Part shown: positions 24,669 through 33,972 of the stretch, one piece after another
Layout of the letters: each line of letters opens with the position of its first letter
How positions within the stretch are numbered: position 1 is the first letter of the stretch
From: Sphingomonas hominis
GTDB taxonomy: Bacteria; Pseudomonadota; Alphaproteobacteria; Sphingomonadales; Sphingomonadaceae
Assembly (NCBI RefSeq): GCF_013328205.1
Contig: NZ_JABULH010000003.1
Span: 62,001 to 126,000 of the forward strand
DNA: 64,000 nt
Direction: 5' to 3'
Program-made: the position numbers and the translations under genes
The notes under the pieces: generated by a model
Told to the model about the DNA's origin: nothing
The model's input: only the letters and a program-made list of their open reading frames with translations
Database searches by the model: none

Positions 24669-27341
24669 TTACCGGCCCGCCGACGAGACCGCCGCCGCGA
24701 TCTCGCCCGCCTTCGCATCCCTGAGCGCGCCGCACAGCCGGATCGTCTCCAGCGTGCGTTGGTAGGCGAGCAGGCCGACGTTCGCCGCCCGGATCGTCGG
24801 GCCGACCTTGGCGTCGATGCTCGCGGCGCGGTCGGCACCGCATTGCGAGGCAAAGGCGGACGGCAGTCGCGTGGTGATGAACACGCCATTGGCGCCCGCG
24901 ATCAGTCGCTCGTAGTTCGCGAGCACCCATTCGGTACCCAGATCGCGCGTCTCCACCGTGCCGACGACGCCGAAGATCAGCCGGAGGCGGTCGGAACTGC
25001 GCATGCGCGGATCGTCGAGTGCCAACAGGTAACGCGCGACATCGGCACGCCCGCTCGACCCGGCGGCGGTGAGCGCGCTCGAGCGCAGCGTCGCATCCTC
25101 GCTCGACAGGCCACGTTCGACCAGCATCTTCGCCACCGGCAGCCCGCCGTCCTGCGCGAGCACCGTTAGCGCGCTGAACAGGAAGCCGGGATCGAGCGCG
25201 TTCGCGTCACCGCTCAGGTAACGCGTCGCCGCGGCCTTCAGCGTGGCGCGCGTAGCGCTGTCGTTGGCCTCGTCCGCGACGAGTGCGACCAGGCGGTGGC
25301 GTAACTCCTGCCGGCGTGGGTCCTCGCTGCGGTATGCGCCGACCGACGGATCGAAGCCCAATTTGGTCAATTGCGGCGTGTAGATCGACGCCATCAGCGA
25401 ACGATAGGCCGGCAACGACGAAGGCGCGATGAGCCCGCGCGCGCGCAGCCCCGCGATCCGCACGCCGGGATCGACGCTGGCGGCGGGATCGGAATTGCCG
25501 GCCATGGCACGCGCCTGCGCGACCAACCACGACGCGGGCGCACGCCCGGCGCGGAACGACGCCCACAGGCTGTCGGTGGTGGCGACCGCCTCGCCCGCGG
25601 GCAGCGTCGCGGAGGCGGCGATCAGCGCCTGCCAGTCGGCGGGTGCGAGATCGAAGCGGTAATAGCCGGTGCCGCCGACGTTGGGCATCACCACGCGCCC
25701 GGCCGGAGCCGACAGCGTCGTCGTCTTCTTGTCGAGCAGGCTGCACTGCTTGGTCGCGTCGACGCGCACGCAGAAGGGGATCGTCCAGGTGAGCGGCGCA
25801 GGGGTAGAGCCGATAAAGGCGTAGCGCGCCTGCGTCGCGGTAAGCTTGCCACCGGCGCGTCGCACGTCGACCACGGGAACGCCCTGCTGGTCGACGAAGC
25901 TGGTCAGCGATGCCAGCACCTTCGGGTCGTGCGCCGCGTCGGCGATCGACTGAAAGAACTGCTCCGAGGTCGCGTTGCCATAAGCGTGGCGACGCAGGTG
26001 GAGGCGGACGCCCTCCTTGAACTTGTCGTCACCCAAATAGGCCGCGATCATGGCGACGACCTGCCCGCCCTTGCCGTAGGTGATGTTGTCGAACGCGCCG
26101 TCGATCTGGCTGTTCTCGGTGATCGGCTGGTGGATCGGGCGTCCGACCTCGAGCGCATCGGTGTTCATCGCCGCGAACCCTTCGGCCAGCGCGCCGACGC
26201 CGATGCCGAGTTCGGGCCGCCATTCATTGGCAATACGATAGCCCATCCAATTGGCGAAACTCTCGTTCAGCCACAGGTCGCTCCACCATTCGGGCGAGAC
26301 TAGGTCGCCGAACCATTGGTGCGCCAGCTCGTGGCTGACCACCATGCCGAACTCTTTCTTGTCGCTGGTGGTCGCGTTGCGGTCGAGAAAGATGATGCCG
26401 TCGCCGTAGGTGTCGGCACCCGCATTCTCCATCGCGCCGGGCATGATCGGCGATCCGATCTGGTCGAGCTTGGGGAAGGGAAAGGCTTCGCCGAAATAGC
26501 GTTCGAGCAGACCGACGATGCGCGGCGTTTCCGCCATCACATACGCCAACTTGTCCCCCTGCGGCACCGTCGCCACCCCGCCGTACGGCATCGCCCAGCT
26601 GCGTTCGGGCGTCGGCGCGATCGTGCCGGCCTGGCGCACGAACGGTCCGGTGTCGATCGCGACCAGATAGGTCGGCAACGGCTTGGTAGGCGCGAAGCCA
26701 TGCTTCTCCATGCCACCCGCCACCTTGGTGACGCCGGTCTCTGGGCTGTTGCTCACCACAGTCATGCCGGGATGGGTGGTGACGGTGATCGTGAACGGCT
26801 GCTTGAAGCCGGTTTCGTCGAACGACGGGAAGGCGGCGCGTGCGTCGATGCTCTCGAACTGGGTCCAGCTGTACCAGCGATCCGCCACCTTGACGTGGTA
26901 CAGCCCGGCGGCGTCGTTGCCGAAGCGCCCGGTATAGTCGAACACCAAAGTCGCCGCGCCTGCGGGCACCGCGCGGGCGAAGTCGAGCCGGGCGGTGCCG
27001 GTCGCGTCGACCTGGGTGAAGGTGGCGGGCACGACCGCGCCGCCGACGCGCGCGACGACCTTCGATACGGATAGATCGCGGCCGTGCAGGTACAGCCGCG
27101 TCGTTGCGCGCTTCAGCGTCACGTCGATCTCGCCGTGGCCGCTGAACCGTTCGGCCTCGGGCAGGATGGTGAAGTCGAGCCGATATGCCTTGGGCACCGC
27201 CGCGTCGGGCAGGCGGCCCTTGGGTGCACTGGCGTCGGCAACGATGGCCGCGGCTGGTGACGGTGCGGGCGTCGTCGCTTGCCCGAAGGCGGCTGTCGAG
27301 AGCAGCAGTGCCGCGACCGTCATCATGCCCTTGTGCACCAT
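24669..27341 (-). CDS. M1-family zinc aminopeptidase, exported
   Basis: An 890-residue metallopeptidase. The start at 27341 gives the signal peptide VHKGMMTVAALLLSTAAFG and has AAGGTAAGGA upstream; an earlier start at 27395 would add a charged stretch before the signal. The substrate motif GAMENAGADTYGDG and the zinc motif VVSHELAHQWFGDL with the distal Glu in WLNESFANWMGY are all intact. The C-terminal part is the ERAP1-like helical domain. It removes N-terminal residues from peptides, here probably in the periplasm. It is transcribed alone. Confidence 0.93.
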   Translation of the reverse strand: MVHKGMMTVAALLLSTAAFGQATTPAPSPAAAIVADASAPKGRLPDAAVPKAYRLDFTILPEAERFSGHGEIDVTLKRATTRLYLHGRDLSVSKVVARVGGAVVPATFTQVDATGTARLDFARAVPAGAATLVFDYTGRFGNDAAGLYHVKVADRWYSWTQFESIDARAAFPSFDETGFKQPFTITVTTHPGMTVVSNSPETGVTKVAGGMEKHGFAPTKPLPTYLVAIDTGPFVRQAGTIAPTPERSWAMPYGGVATVPQGDKLAYVMAETPRIVGLLERYFGEAFPFPKLDQIGSPIMPGAMENAGADTYGDGIIFLDRNATTSDKKEFGMVVSHELAHQWFGDLVSPEWWSDLWLNESFANWMGYRIANEWRPELGIGVGALAEGFAAMNTDALEVGRPIHQPITENSQIDGAFDNITYGKGGQVVAMIAAYLGDDKFKEGVRLHLRRHAYGNATSEQFFQSIADAAHDPKVLASLTSFVDQQGVPVVDVRRAGGKLTATQARYAFIGSTPAPLTWTIPFCVRVDATKQCSLLDKKTTTLSAPAGRVVMPNVGGTGYYRFDLAPADWQALIAASATLPAGEAVATTDSLWASFRAGRAPASWLVAQARAMAGNSDPAASVDPGVRIAGLRARGLIAPSSLPAYRSLMASIYTPQLTKLGFDPSVGAYRSEDPRRQELRHRLVALVADEANDSATRATLKAAATRYLSGDANALDPGFLFSALTVLAQDGGLPVAKMLVERGLSSEDATLRSSALTAAGSSGRADVARYLLALDDPRMRSSDRLRLIFGVVGTVETRDLGTEWVLANYERLIAGANGVFITTRLPSAFASQCGADRAASIDAKVGPTIRAANVGLLAYQRTLETIRLCGALRDAKAGEIAAAVSSAGR

Positions 27342-27431
27342 CTTGTCCTTACCTTTTGATGATCGAGCGCTAGGACGATGGCGCCGTGGCGGCAAGCGCT
27401 CAAGGTATGAGGCAGGAACGATCGCCGTCCG

Positions 27432-28091
27432 TCAGGCTCGCGCGACGACGGCGATCAACGGATCGCCCGTTTGACCATCCGCCAGCAGCGTCGCCTCGAT
27501 GTCGTGAAAGCCCGCTCTATCAAGATAATGCCGGATCAGCGCGGCCTGACCCTCCATGTCGAGCGCACGCCACACCGCCACCGCCTTAGTGGGGAAACAG
27601 CGGTTGGAATAGCTGGCCACGACCAAGCCACCGGGCTCAAGCACGCGGCGCACCTCGCGCAGCACTGCGAGCGGGCGTTGCAGATATTGCACGCCGACGC
27701 AGATCAAAACGGCGTCGAACGCCGCGTCGCGTTCGGGTAGCGTGGGATCGCGATTGAGATCTTGCACGAACCAACGGCCAAGACGGGGATTGGCGGCGAG
27801 TTCCTCCGCGTTCATGCCATGCCCGACGACGTCGAGGTCGAGGTCGTCGGGCAGGTGGCTGACCCAACTCGACATCAGGTCGAGGATGCGGTCACCGGGC
27901 GTGAGCAGCGAGGCGTAATGATCGGTGAGCGCCGCGATCGCACCGGCATCGATGTGCGTGACCAGCCGCGCGGGCGCGTAGAAGGCGAGATCTGACCCGT
28001 CGTCCTGCTTGTCGAATGCGCGCGCGGGCAGGTTCAGTTCGTCGGCTTCATCCATCCCGCTCGGACGCTTCGTCCACGACCTGTGTTCCAT
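27432..28091 (-). CDS. SAM-dependent methyltransferase, type 11-like
   Basis: A 219-residue class I methyltransferase. Motif I is altered (DRILDLMSSWVSHLPDDLDL), with no classic GxGxG; later motifs are clear: DAAFDAVLICVGVQYLQRP and EVRRVLEPGGLVVASYSNRC. The substrate is unknown. Similar proteins in alphaproteobacteria are annotated only as methyltransferase-domain proteins. The start may be the ATG at 28091 or at 28055. It follows an SDR gene on the same strand with a 28-nt gap. Confidence 0.7.
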   Translation of the reverse strand: MEHRSWTKRPSGMDEADELNLPARAFDKQDDGSDLAFYAPARLVTHIDAGAIAALTDHYASLLTPGDRILDLMSSWVSHLPDDLDLDVVGHGMNAEELAANPRLGRWFVQDLNRDPTLPERDAAFDAVLICVGVQYLQRPLAVLREVRRVLEPGGLVVASYSNRCFPTKAVAVWRALDMEGQAALIRHYLDRAGFHDIEATLLADGQTGDPLIAVVARA

Positions 28092-28119
28092 GCCCGCGCA
28101 TCTGGCAGCGGCCGCTTCG

Positions 28120-28992
28120 TCAACCGATCGGCACGCCGCCGGTCACCGCGACGATCGCACCCGACATGTAGCTGCCCTCGCCCGACGCGAGCAGCACGAA
28201 AGCCGGGGCCAGCTCGGCCGGTTGCCCCGCGCGCCCGATCGGCGTGTCCTGACCCAGCGTTTCCAGCTCGTCCGAGGACTTGGCGATCGGCTGGATCGGC
28301 GTCCACACCGGCCCCGGCGCGACCGCGTTGACGCGGATACCTTGTTCCGCCAGCAGGTTGGAAAGTCCGACCGTCAGGCTGGAGATCGCGCCCTTAGTCG
28401 CGGCATAGACGATCATGCTCTTGTTCGCGACCTTGGCCTGCTCGCTGGTCGTGTTCACGATCGCCGACCCCGGCGCCATGTGCGGGACGGCGGCTTTGGC
28501 GAGGCGGATCATGGCGAAGATGTTGGCGGAGAATGCGGCTTGCATCTCGTCGTCGTCGATCGTCTCCAACCCTTCGTTCATCGTTTGCGCCGCGGCATTG
28601 TTGACCAGCACGTCGATCCGGCCGAGATCCGCCACCGTTCGCTCCACCAGCGCGGCGCAGTGATCGCGGTCGCGGATGTCGCCCGGCAGCAGCAGGCAGC
28701 GGCGACCCGCGCGCTCGACCCAGTTACGCGTTTCCTCCGCGTCGGCCTGCTCGTCGGCGAGGTAGGAGATGGCGACGTCGGCGCCCTCGCGCGCGTAGGC
28801 GATCGCGACGGCGCGGCCGATGCCCGAATCGCCGCCGGTGATGAGCGCAACCTTGTCGCGCAGCAGCCCCTTGCCGACATAGCTTTCCTCGCCGTGATCG
28901 GGCTTGATGCGCATCATCGTCGTAAGGCCGGGACGCGGCTGCTGCGGTTCGCCCGGAAAGCTGGTCGGCTGGCTGGTGCGCGGATTGGTCAT
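28120..28992 (-). CDS. SDR-family oxidoreductase, cytosolic
   Basis: A 290-residue short-chain dehydrogenase/reductase. NADP(H)-binding motif TGGDSGIGRAVAIAYA, NNAAA, the catalytic Ser in VNTTSEQ and YAATK are all present. The N-terminal extension (PDHGEESYVGKGLLRDKVAL) is characteristic of the YhdF/YdaD-like group related to glucose/general-stress reductases. It is a paralog of the Tat-type SDR at 51210-52199, with a very similar extension, but without a signal peptide. The ATG at 28992 has AGGAAC upstream. The substrate is unknown. Confidence 0.85.
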   Translation of the reverse strand: MTNPRTSQPTSFPGEPQQPRPGLTTMMRIKPDHGEESYVGKGLLRDKVALITGGDSGIGRAVAIAYAREGADVAISYLADEQADAEETRNWVERAGRRCLLLPGDIRDRDHCAALVERTVADLGRIDVLVNNAAAQTMNEGLETIDDDEMQAAFSANIFAMIRLAKAAVPHMAPGSAIVNTTSEQAKVANKSMIVYAATKGAISSLTVGLSNLLAEQGIRVNAVAPGPVWTPIQPIAKSSDELETLGQDTPIGRAGQPAELAPAFVLLASGEGSYMSGAIVAVTGGVPIG

Positions 28993-29138
28993 GGCGGTTC
29001 CTGTTGATGGTACCGGCACCCAACGGCCAGCGGCGGGGAACGTGCCACCTCGATGCCCGATCGACGGTGATCGGCATGCGGGGCGACTTTCCCGTGCTCG
29101 ATCGTTCGGTGTGAGGAAGTCAATTGGGAGACCGCCGC

Positions 29139-29534
29139 ATGGATGGGCGAGAACGACGTCGGAGCGATGCCCCGCACCGGGTAACCGTGTGGCACGATGG
29201 CGACTGTCCGCTATGTCAACGCGAGATCGCGCTGATGCGACGGCTAGACAGGCGCGGCGCCATCAGGTTCGTCGATGCCGCCGGTGACGGGACCTGCCCG
29301 CTCGATCGCGCCGCGATGCTGGCGCGCTTCCACGCGCAGGAGGAGGGCGGGCCGTTGCTGTCGGGTGCGGCGGCGTTCGCGGCGATGTGGCGCGCGATCC
29401 CGGCGCTACGTCCGCTGGGCCTGGTGGCGCGCAACCGGCAGGTGTCGGCGGTGCTGGAGCGGCTCTACGGCACGTTCCTGCGCGTCCGCCCACGATTGCA
29501 GCGCTGGATGGCACGGCATGAGGCACGCGCGTGA
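29139..29534 (+). CDS. DCC-family thiol-disulfide oxidoreductase-like protein (DUF393)
   Basis: A protein of about 131 residues with the DCC motif (VWHDGDCPLCQREIALMRRL), the namesake of the family, followed by FVDAAGD and LSGAAAFAAMWRAIP. The CxxC pair suggests a redox or metal site, but the family has no firm function. ATG at 29139 is chosen; TTG at 29124 is possible. It overlaps the next gene by GTGA. Confidence 0.85.
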   Translation: MDGRERRRSDAPHRVTVWHDGDCPLCQREIALMRRLDRRGAIRFVDAAGDGTCPLDRAAMLARFHAQEEGGPLLSGAAAFAAMWRAIPALRPLGLVARNRQVSAVLERLYGTFLRVRPRLQRWMARHEARA

Positions 29535-30025
29535 GGCCGCGGCCCGATCCCGTCGGACCGGGGCAGGAGAGCGTCTGGCGCTATCCCCGGCCGCCGATCG
29601 CCGAGCCGAGCACGCGGCACGTCCGGATCGAGCATCATGGCGTCGCTGTCGCCGACACCAGGCGCGCGATCCGCACGCTGGAAACCAGCCACCCGCCGAC
29701 CTGGTACGTGCCGCCGGCCGATATCGCGCCCGGGCTGCTGCGCCGATCCGACCGGCAATCCTTCTGCGAGTGGAAGGGTGTGGCGGTTTACTGGCACCTG
29801 GCCGTCGACGGCGGGCTGTTGCGCGACGTGGGGTGGAGCTATCCCGATCCGACCGCCGGCTTCGCATCGTTGCGCGATCACGTCGCTTTTTACGCCGAGC
29901 GGCTCGATCGTTGCACAATCGACCGGGAACAAGTGCGGCCGCAACCCGGCGGGTTCTATGGCGGCTGGATCACCGCCGATCTGGCAGGTCCGTTCAAGGG
30001 GGTGCCGGGGAGCATGGGCTGGTGA
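29531..30025 (+). CDS. DUF427-domain protein
   Basis: A 164-residue protein of the DUF427 family: RIEHHGVAVADTRRAIRTLE, CEWKGVAVYWHL and PGGFYGGWITADLAGPFKG are typical blocks. The start is GTG within the previous stop. The fold is a small beta barrel of unknown role. It forms a pair with the DCC gene. Confidence 0.85.
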   Translation: MRPRPDPVGPGQESVWRYPRPPIAEPSTRHVRIEHHGVAVADTRRAIRTLETSHPPTWYVPPADIAPGLLRRSDRQSFCEWKGVAVYWHLAVDGGLLRDVGWSYPDPTAGFASLRDHVAFYAERLDRCTIDREQVRPQPGGFYGGWITADLAGPFKGVPGSMGW

Positions 30026-30638
30026 GCCGATGTTCCGCGCGCGGCTGTGACGCGAGCCGTTAATCGACGCTCGAACCGGATCAGCTCTGACTGATCCGGG
30101 TCAGTCATTTCGGTAATGGCGCAGGCCGCCGGCATGGCATGGCAGTGCCGCCGGGGTCGCGATCAGCAGACATCCGCGGGGAGCCCTGTCGTGCTCGACG
30201 GATCAGTTGCCGAGCCATCCGGATGCTACGCGCGCCACTCGGCGGTGGGGGCACGTGCAACCTCGTATCGAGAGTAGCGATCAGCGGGCGTCACCAGCTC
30301 GCCCCTAAGCCGTCAACAGCGGCATGTATCCGATCGAACCATCGATTGCCGCCGACTCGTAAGTAGACGTGGCTCGAACGGACAACCGCTCCTGTTCAGT
30401 CGATGCGTGCTGCACGACCTATGTGTCAGTCGGTGCGATGTCCAGGTTGCAATCACCTGCAACATCGCCACCCGAATGTGTTGCGGAGATTGAGCAACGA
30501 GCCGCTGAGGATCGATCGTCGATACTCCCTCGCAGTCCGCATCGTTGAATGCCGAGTCGCCACTGATCGTGTAGTCAGAGAACAGCCGAACGAAGTTTCC
30601 ACAAGGTCACGGCTTGCCGGACCGCCTGCGCGCCCGCG
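30026..30638. other. Gene-poor gap
   Basis: About 610 bp without a credible gene. A short perfect inverted repeat (GGATCAG and CTGATCC, 6-nt loop) lies near 30078-30097, but no T-run follows. Base composition is less GC-rich than its neighbours and the short open frames lack ribosome-binding sites and sensible protein composition. It may be a decayed region. Confidence 0.55.
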
Positions 30639-32528
30639 TTAAGGACGCGCTTGCCACCACAAGCAGAACAAGGCGAGCGCGTATAACGGACGGCTGTGAT
30701 CGCGCCGACCGCTGCGATGCTCGTCGAACAAGGCGTCCACCGCGCGCGCGTTGAGAAAGCCCGAAGTGGCGACGCCGGTGCCTGTCCATAACTCGCGCGC
30801 GTAGCTGCCGAAATCATCGCGGAACCATTCGGCGAGCGGGAGCTGGAAGCCTTGCTTGCGGCGATCCAGGATGCCTGGCGGCAGCCACGGTGCGATCGCC
30901 GCGCGAACCGGATATTTGCCGACGCCGCCGCGCAGCTTGACGTCCTCGGGCATTGACAGAGCGAGCGCGACCACCTCTCGCGACAGCATCGGCACGCGTA
31001 CCTCGAGCGAGTGTGCCATGCTGGCGCGGTCGACCTTGGTCAGCATCGCGCCCGGCAGGTTGAGCTGGAGGTCGAGCATCGCGAATTGTTCGAGGTCCGA
31101 AGCGGAGATCGCGCGCATGTCGGGCGCATGTTCCGCCGCCAGCGCGAGCAGCGCGCCATCGCCGTCGCGCCCCTCGAGCCGCGTGCCCGCGAACAGCCGG
31201 CGGCGCAGTTCGGGCGAGGTGATCTGCGTTTTGGCAAAGAAACGCGTGCCGCCGTCGGGCAACCCGGCGCTGCGCGCGGTCTTCTGCCAGCGTTGCAGGC
31301 GCCGGTTGCCCGGTCCCCACGGCAGCGGCGGCAAGTCGGCGAAACCACGCAGCGCCCGGCGCATGGCGCCGGGCAGCCGGCCCAGCTTCTGCTCGGTGAG
31401 ATGGCGTTTGTAGCCGAAGAACAATTCGTCGCCGCCGTCACCCGACAAGACGACCTTGACCTCTTGCGCCGCCGCCTCGCTGACGTACCAGGTCGGGATC
31501 GCCGATGGATCGGCGAACGGTTCGTCATATGCCTGCTGGATCTGCGGCAGGATCGTCCAGGCACGCTTCGGGTCGATGTAATGCGTGCGGTGGTCGCAGC
31601 CGAGATGCCGGGCGACTGCCTCCGCATAGGGCGATTCGTCATAAGCGCGCTCGGCGAAACCGATGGTGAAGGTCTTGATCGGGCGATCCGACACGCGCGC
31701 CATTGCCGCCACCACCGCCGACGAATCAACCCCGCCTGACAGGAAGGCGCCGACGTCGGTGTCGGCGGCGAGCATCTGGCTGCGCACCGTATCCTGCCAT
31801 GTGTCGCGGAACTGCGCGGTCCATTCCTCCGCCGATCGCGGTGCCGCGGGCGTGTAGCGCGCGGTCCAGAAGGCGCGCGTTCGCGGCTCCGCGTCGGGGT
31901 CGAGTTCGAGCAGGTGGCCCGGCGGCAGCATCGCCACTTGCGCGTAGATCGAGCGGGGCCCGCGCACGTGCCCGAAGCTGAAGTAATCGTGCACCGCGCG
32001 CTCGTCGGGATCGAACCGTAATCCCGGCACCGCCAGGATCGTCTTGAGCTCCGACCCGAAAGCGAGCCGGCCATCCTGCCACGTATAATAGAGCGGCTTG
32101 ATGCCGATCGCGTCGCGCGCCAGCGTCAGCCGGCGCGCGCGCGCGTCCCAGATCGCGACCCCGAACATGCCGTCGAGCCGCGCCCACGCCGCCTCGCCCC
32201 ACTCGCGCCAGGCCGCCAAGATTACTTCGGTGTCGCCGGCGGTGTGGAAGCGGTGGCCCAGGGCGCGTAGCTCGTCGCGCAAGCCGCGATAATTGTAGAT
32301 CTCGCCGTTGAAGACGATCGCGTGGGCGCCGTCCTCGCTGACGATCGGCTGGTCGCTGCCGGCCATGTCGATGATGCTGAGGCGGCGCATTCCGAACCCG
32401 AAGTCGCCGTCCGTCAGCACGCCGTCACTGTCAGGGCCGCGGTGCCGGATCGTGCCGCACTGCCGGTACAAGGTGGCGCGGTCGACGGGCGCTTGCCCGG
32501 GCGCGTAGAGGCCGGCGATCCCGCAGAT
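30639..32528 (-). CDS. asnB: Asparagine synthase (glutamine-hydrolysing), surface-polymer type, with ATC at the start position
   Basis: About 629 residues. The glutaminase half starts CGIAGLYAPGQAP, with Cys next to the first codon, and has HRGPDSDG and FNGEIYNYRGL; the synthetase half has the PP-loop FLSGGVDSSAVVAAM. The codon where Met is needed reads ATC (32526-32528), preceded by CCGGAG at normal spacing; no ATG, GTG or TTG occurs between here and codon 20, where a TTG would delete the catalytic Cys. So translation starts at ATC, or the start codon is lost, or the base is a sequence error. Such AsnB proteins sit in surface-polymer clusters and may amidate a sugar or acid. It is divergent from the flippase. 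Confidence 0.85.
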   Translation of the reverse strand: MCGIAGLYAPGQAPVDRATLYRQCGTIRHRGPDSDGVLTDGDFGFGMRRLSIIDMAGSDQPIVSEDGAHAIVFNGEIYNYRGLRDELRALGHRFHTAGDTEVILAAWREWGEAAWARLDGMFGVAIWDARARRLTLARDAIGIKPLYYTWQDGRLAFGSELKTILAVPGLRFDPDERAVHDYFSFGHVRGPRSIYAQVAMLPPGHLLELDPDAEPRTRAFWTARYTPAAPRSAEEWTAQFRDTWQDTVRSQMLAADTDVGAFLSGGVDSSAVVAAMARVSDRPIKTFTIGFAERAYDESPYAEAVARHLGCDHRTHYIDPKRAWTILPQIQQAYDEPFADPSAIPTWYVSEAAAQEVKVVLSGDGGDELFFGYKRHLTEQKLGRLPGAMRRALRGFADLPPLPWGPGNRRLQRWQKTARSAGLPDGGTRFFAKTQITSPELRRRLFAGTRLEGRDGDGALLALAAEHAPDMRAISASDLEQFAMLDLQLNLPGAMLTKVDRASMAHSLEVRVPMLSREVVALALSMPEDVKLRGGVGKYPVRAAIAPWLPPGILDRRKQGFQLPLAEWFRDDFGSYARELWTGTGVATSGFLNARAVDALFDEHRSGRRDHSRPLYALALFCLWWQARP

Positions 32529-32643
32529 GGGTGAAAACTCCGGTTGAACGACGCCGCGACCGTGCGGCGCCGCGCGCTGTACGGATGCGTGCGCGCGATG
32601 TCACGGTCTTGCCGCTCGCGCGTCGGCTATCTAGGCGGGCGGC

Positions 32644-33972
32644 ATGACGGACCGGTCACCACCCGACGCGTCGCGCCCCAGCGGATGGCGCGCCGTGCTC
32701 GCCAATCTCGGCTGGCTGCTCGCCAGCCGCGGCGTGCTCGCGATATTGTCGTTACTGTACCTGGGCATCGCCACCCGCACGCTCGGCATCGCCGATTTCG
32801 GGCGCTTCGCGCTCGTCACCGGCGCGGCGCAGGGGTTGGCGCTGCTGGTCGGGTTTCAGACGTGGCAGGTGGTCGTCCGCTTCGGGATCGATCACAGGGC
32901 GCGCGGCGACGAGGCGGCGCTGGGGCGATTGTACCGCGCGTGCATGTTGCTGGATGCCGCCAGCGCGATCCTTGGCCTCGGGCTCGCGGCGGGGATCCTG
33001 TTCGTGTGGAGCGATCGATTGGGGATACGCCCGTCGCTGCTGCGCGACACCGCGATCTTCACCGCCGCGCAACTGCTGACCGTCCGCTCGACGGCATTGG
33101 GCGTGCTGCGGTTGACCGATCGTTTTCGCGAGGCGGCGGCGGCGGACAGCGTCACCCCGGCGGTGCGCTTCGTCGGCGCGGTGGCTGCCGCATTCTTCTC
33201 GCCGACGCTGCACGCGTTTCTGTGGGCGTGGACCGCGGCCGAACTGGCGACTGCCGCGGTTTATTGGATCATGCTGGCGCGTAGTGGCGACCTGACGTTG
33301 ATCCGGCGCGTGCGTACCGAGCGGCATCGCTTGATCGCGGAGAACCCTGGGCTGATGCGTTTCGTGGTCAGCAGCAACGCGGTGTCGAGCCTGGGCCTCG
33401 CGACCAAGCAATTGCCGCTGATGTTCGTCGGCGCGTTCGGCGGTCCGGCGGCGGCGGGTGCGTTCCGGCTCGCGCTGCAACTGGCGCAGGCGTTGACCAA
33501 GTTGTCGCAATTGATCTCGCGCGCGGCCTTTCCCGAGGTGGTGCGTACCTTGCGCGACGTCGCGCCGCAGGAACTGGGCCGCGCGCTGCGGCGGATGTTC
33601 GGCGCGAGTGCGGGCGCGGCGCTGGTCATCCTGCTGCTGGTCGCGTTGGTCGGCAAACCGGTGCTGGTCGCAGTCGGCGGCAGTGCCGCCTATGCCGATG
33701 CCTATCCATTGCTGTTGTGGCTGGCGGCGGCGGGGTCGATCGACCTGGCGGTGGTGGGGTTCGAGCCGGTGTTGCTGGCGGGCGATCGTTCGGCCTCGGC
33801 GATGACGGCGCGTGCGATCGGGGTGGTGGCGCAGTTCGCACTGATGCTGGTGCTGCTGCCGCGGATCGGCGCGGCGGGGGCAAGCATCGGCGTGTTCGGC
33901 GCGTCGCTGGTCGGCGCGCTGCTGCTGGGCGTGATGGTATGGCGTTACGTGCGGGTGGCGGCGCGCGCCTGA
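32644..33972 (+). CDS. Polysaccharide/oligosaccharide flippase (Wzx-like)
   Basis: A 442-residue membrane protein with about 12 predicted helices of the PST/MATE-like exporter family. The N-terminal part (LASRGVLAILSLLYLGIATR followed by TLGIADFGRFALVTGA) is typical of such flippases, which move lipid-linked sugars across the inner membrane. It stands between the divergent asnB and a convergent minus-strand operon, whose last gene overlaps its 3' end by 28 bp. The specific substrate is unknown. Confidence 0.82.
   Translation: MTDRSPPDASRPSGWRAVLANLGWLLASRGVLAILSLLYLGIATRTLGIADFGRFALVTGAAQGLALLVGFQTWQVVVRFGIDHRARGDEAALGRLYRACMLLDAASAILGLGLAAGILFVWSDRLGIRPSLLRDTAIFTAAQLLTVRSTALGVLRLTDRFREAAAADSVTPAVRFVGAVAAAFFSPTLHAFLWAWTAAELATAAVYWIMLARSGDLTLIRRVRTERHRLIAENPGLMRFVVSSNAVSSLGLATKQLPLMFVGAFGGPAAAGAFRLALQLAQALTKLSQLISRAAFPEVVRTLRDVAPQELGRALRRMFGASAGAALVILLLVALVGKPVLVAVGGSAAYADAYPLLLWLAAAGSIDLAVVGFEPVLLAGDRSASAMTARAIGVVAQFALMLVLLPRIGAAGASIGVFGASLVGALLLGVMVWRYVRVAARA

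Noticed and set aside
30403-30642. A 79-residue plus-strand frame in the gap before asnB
   Set aside because: No ribosome-binding site, no family, and it overlaps the asnB 3' end on the other strand.
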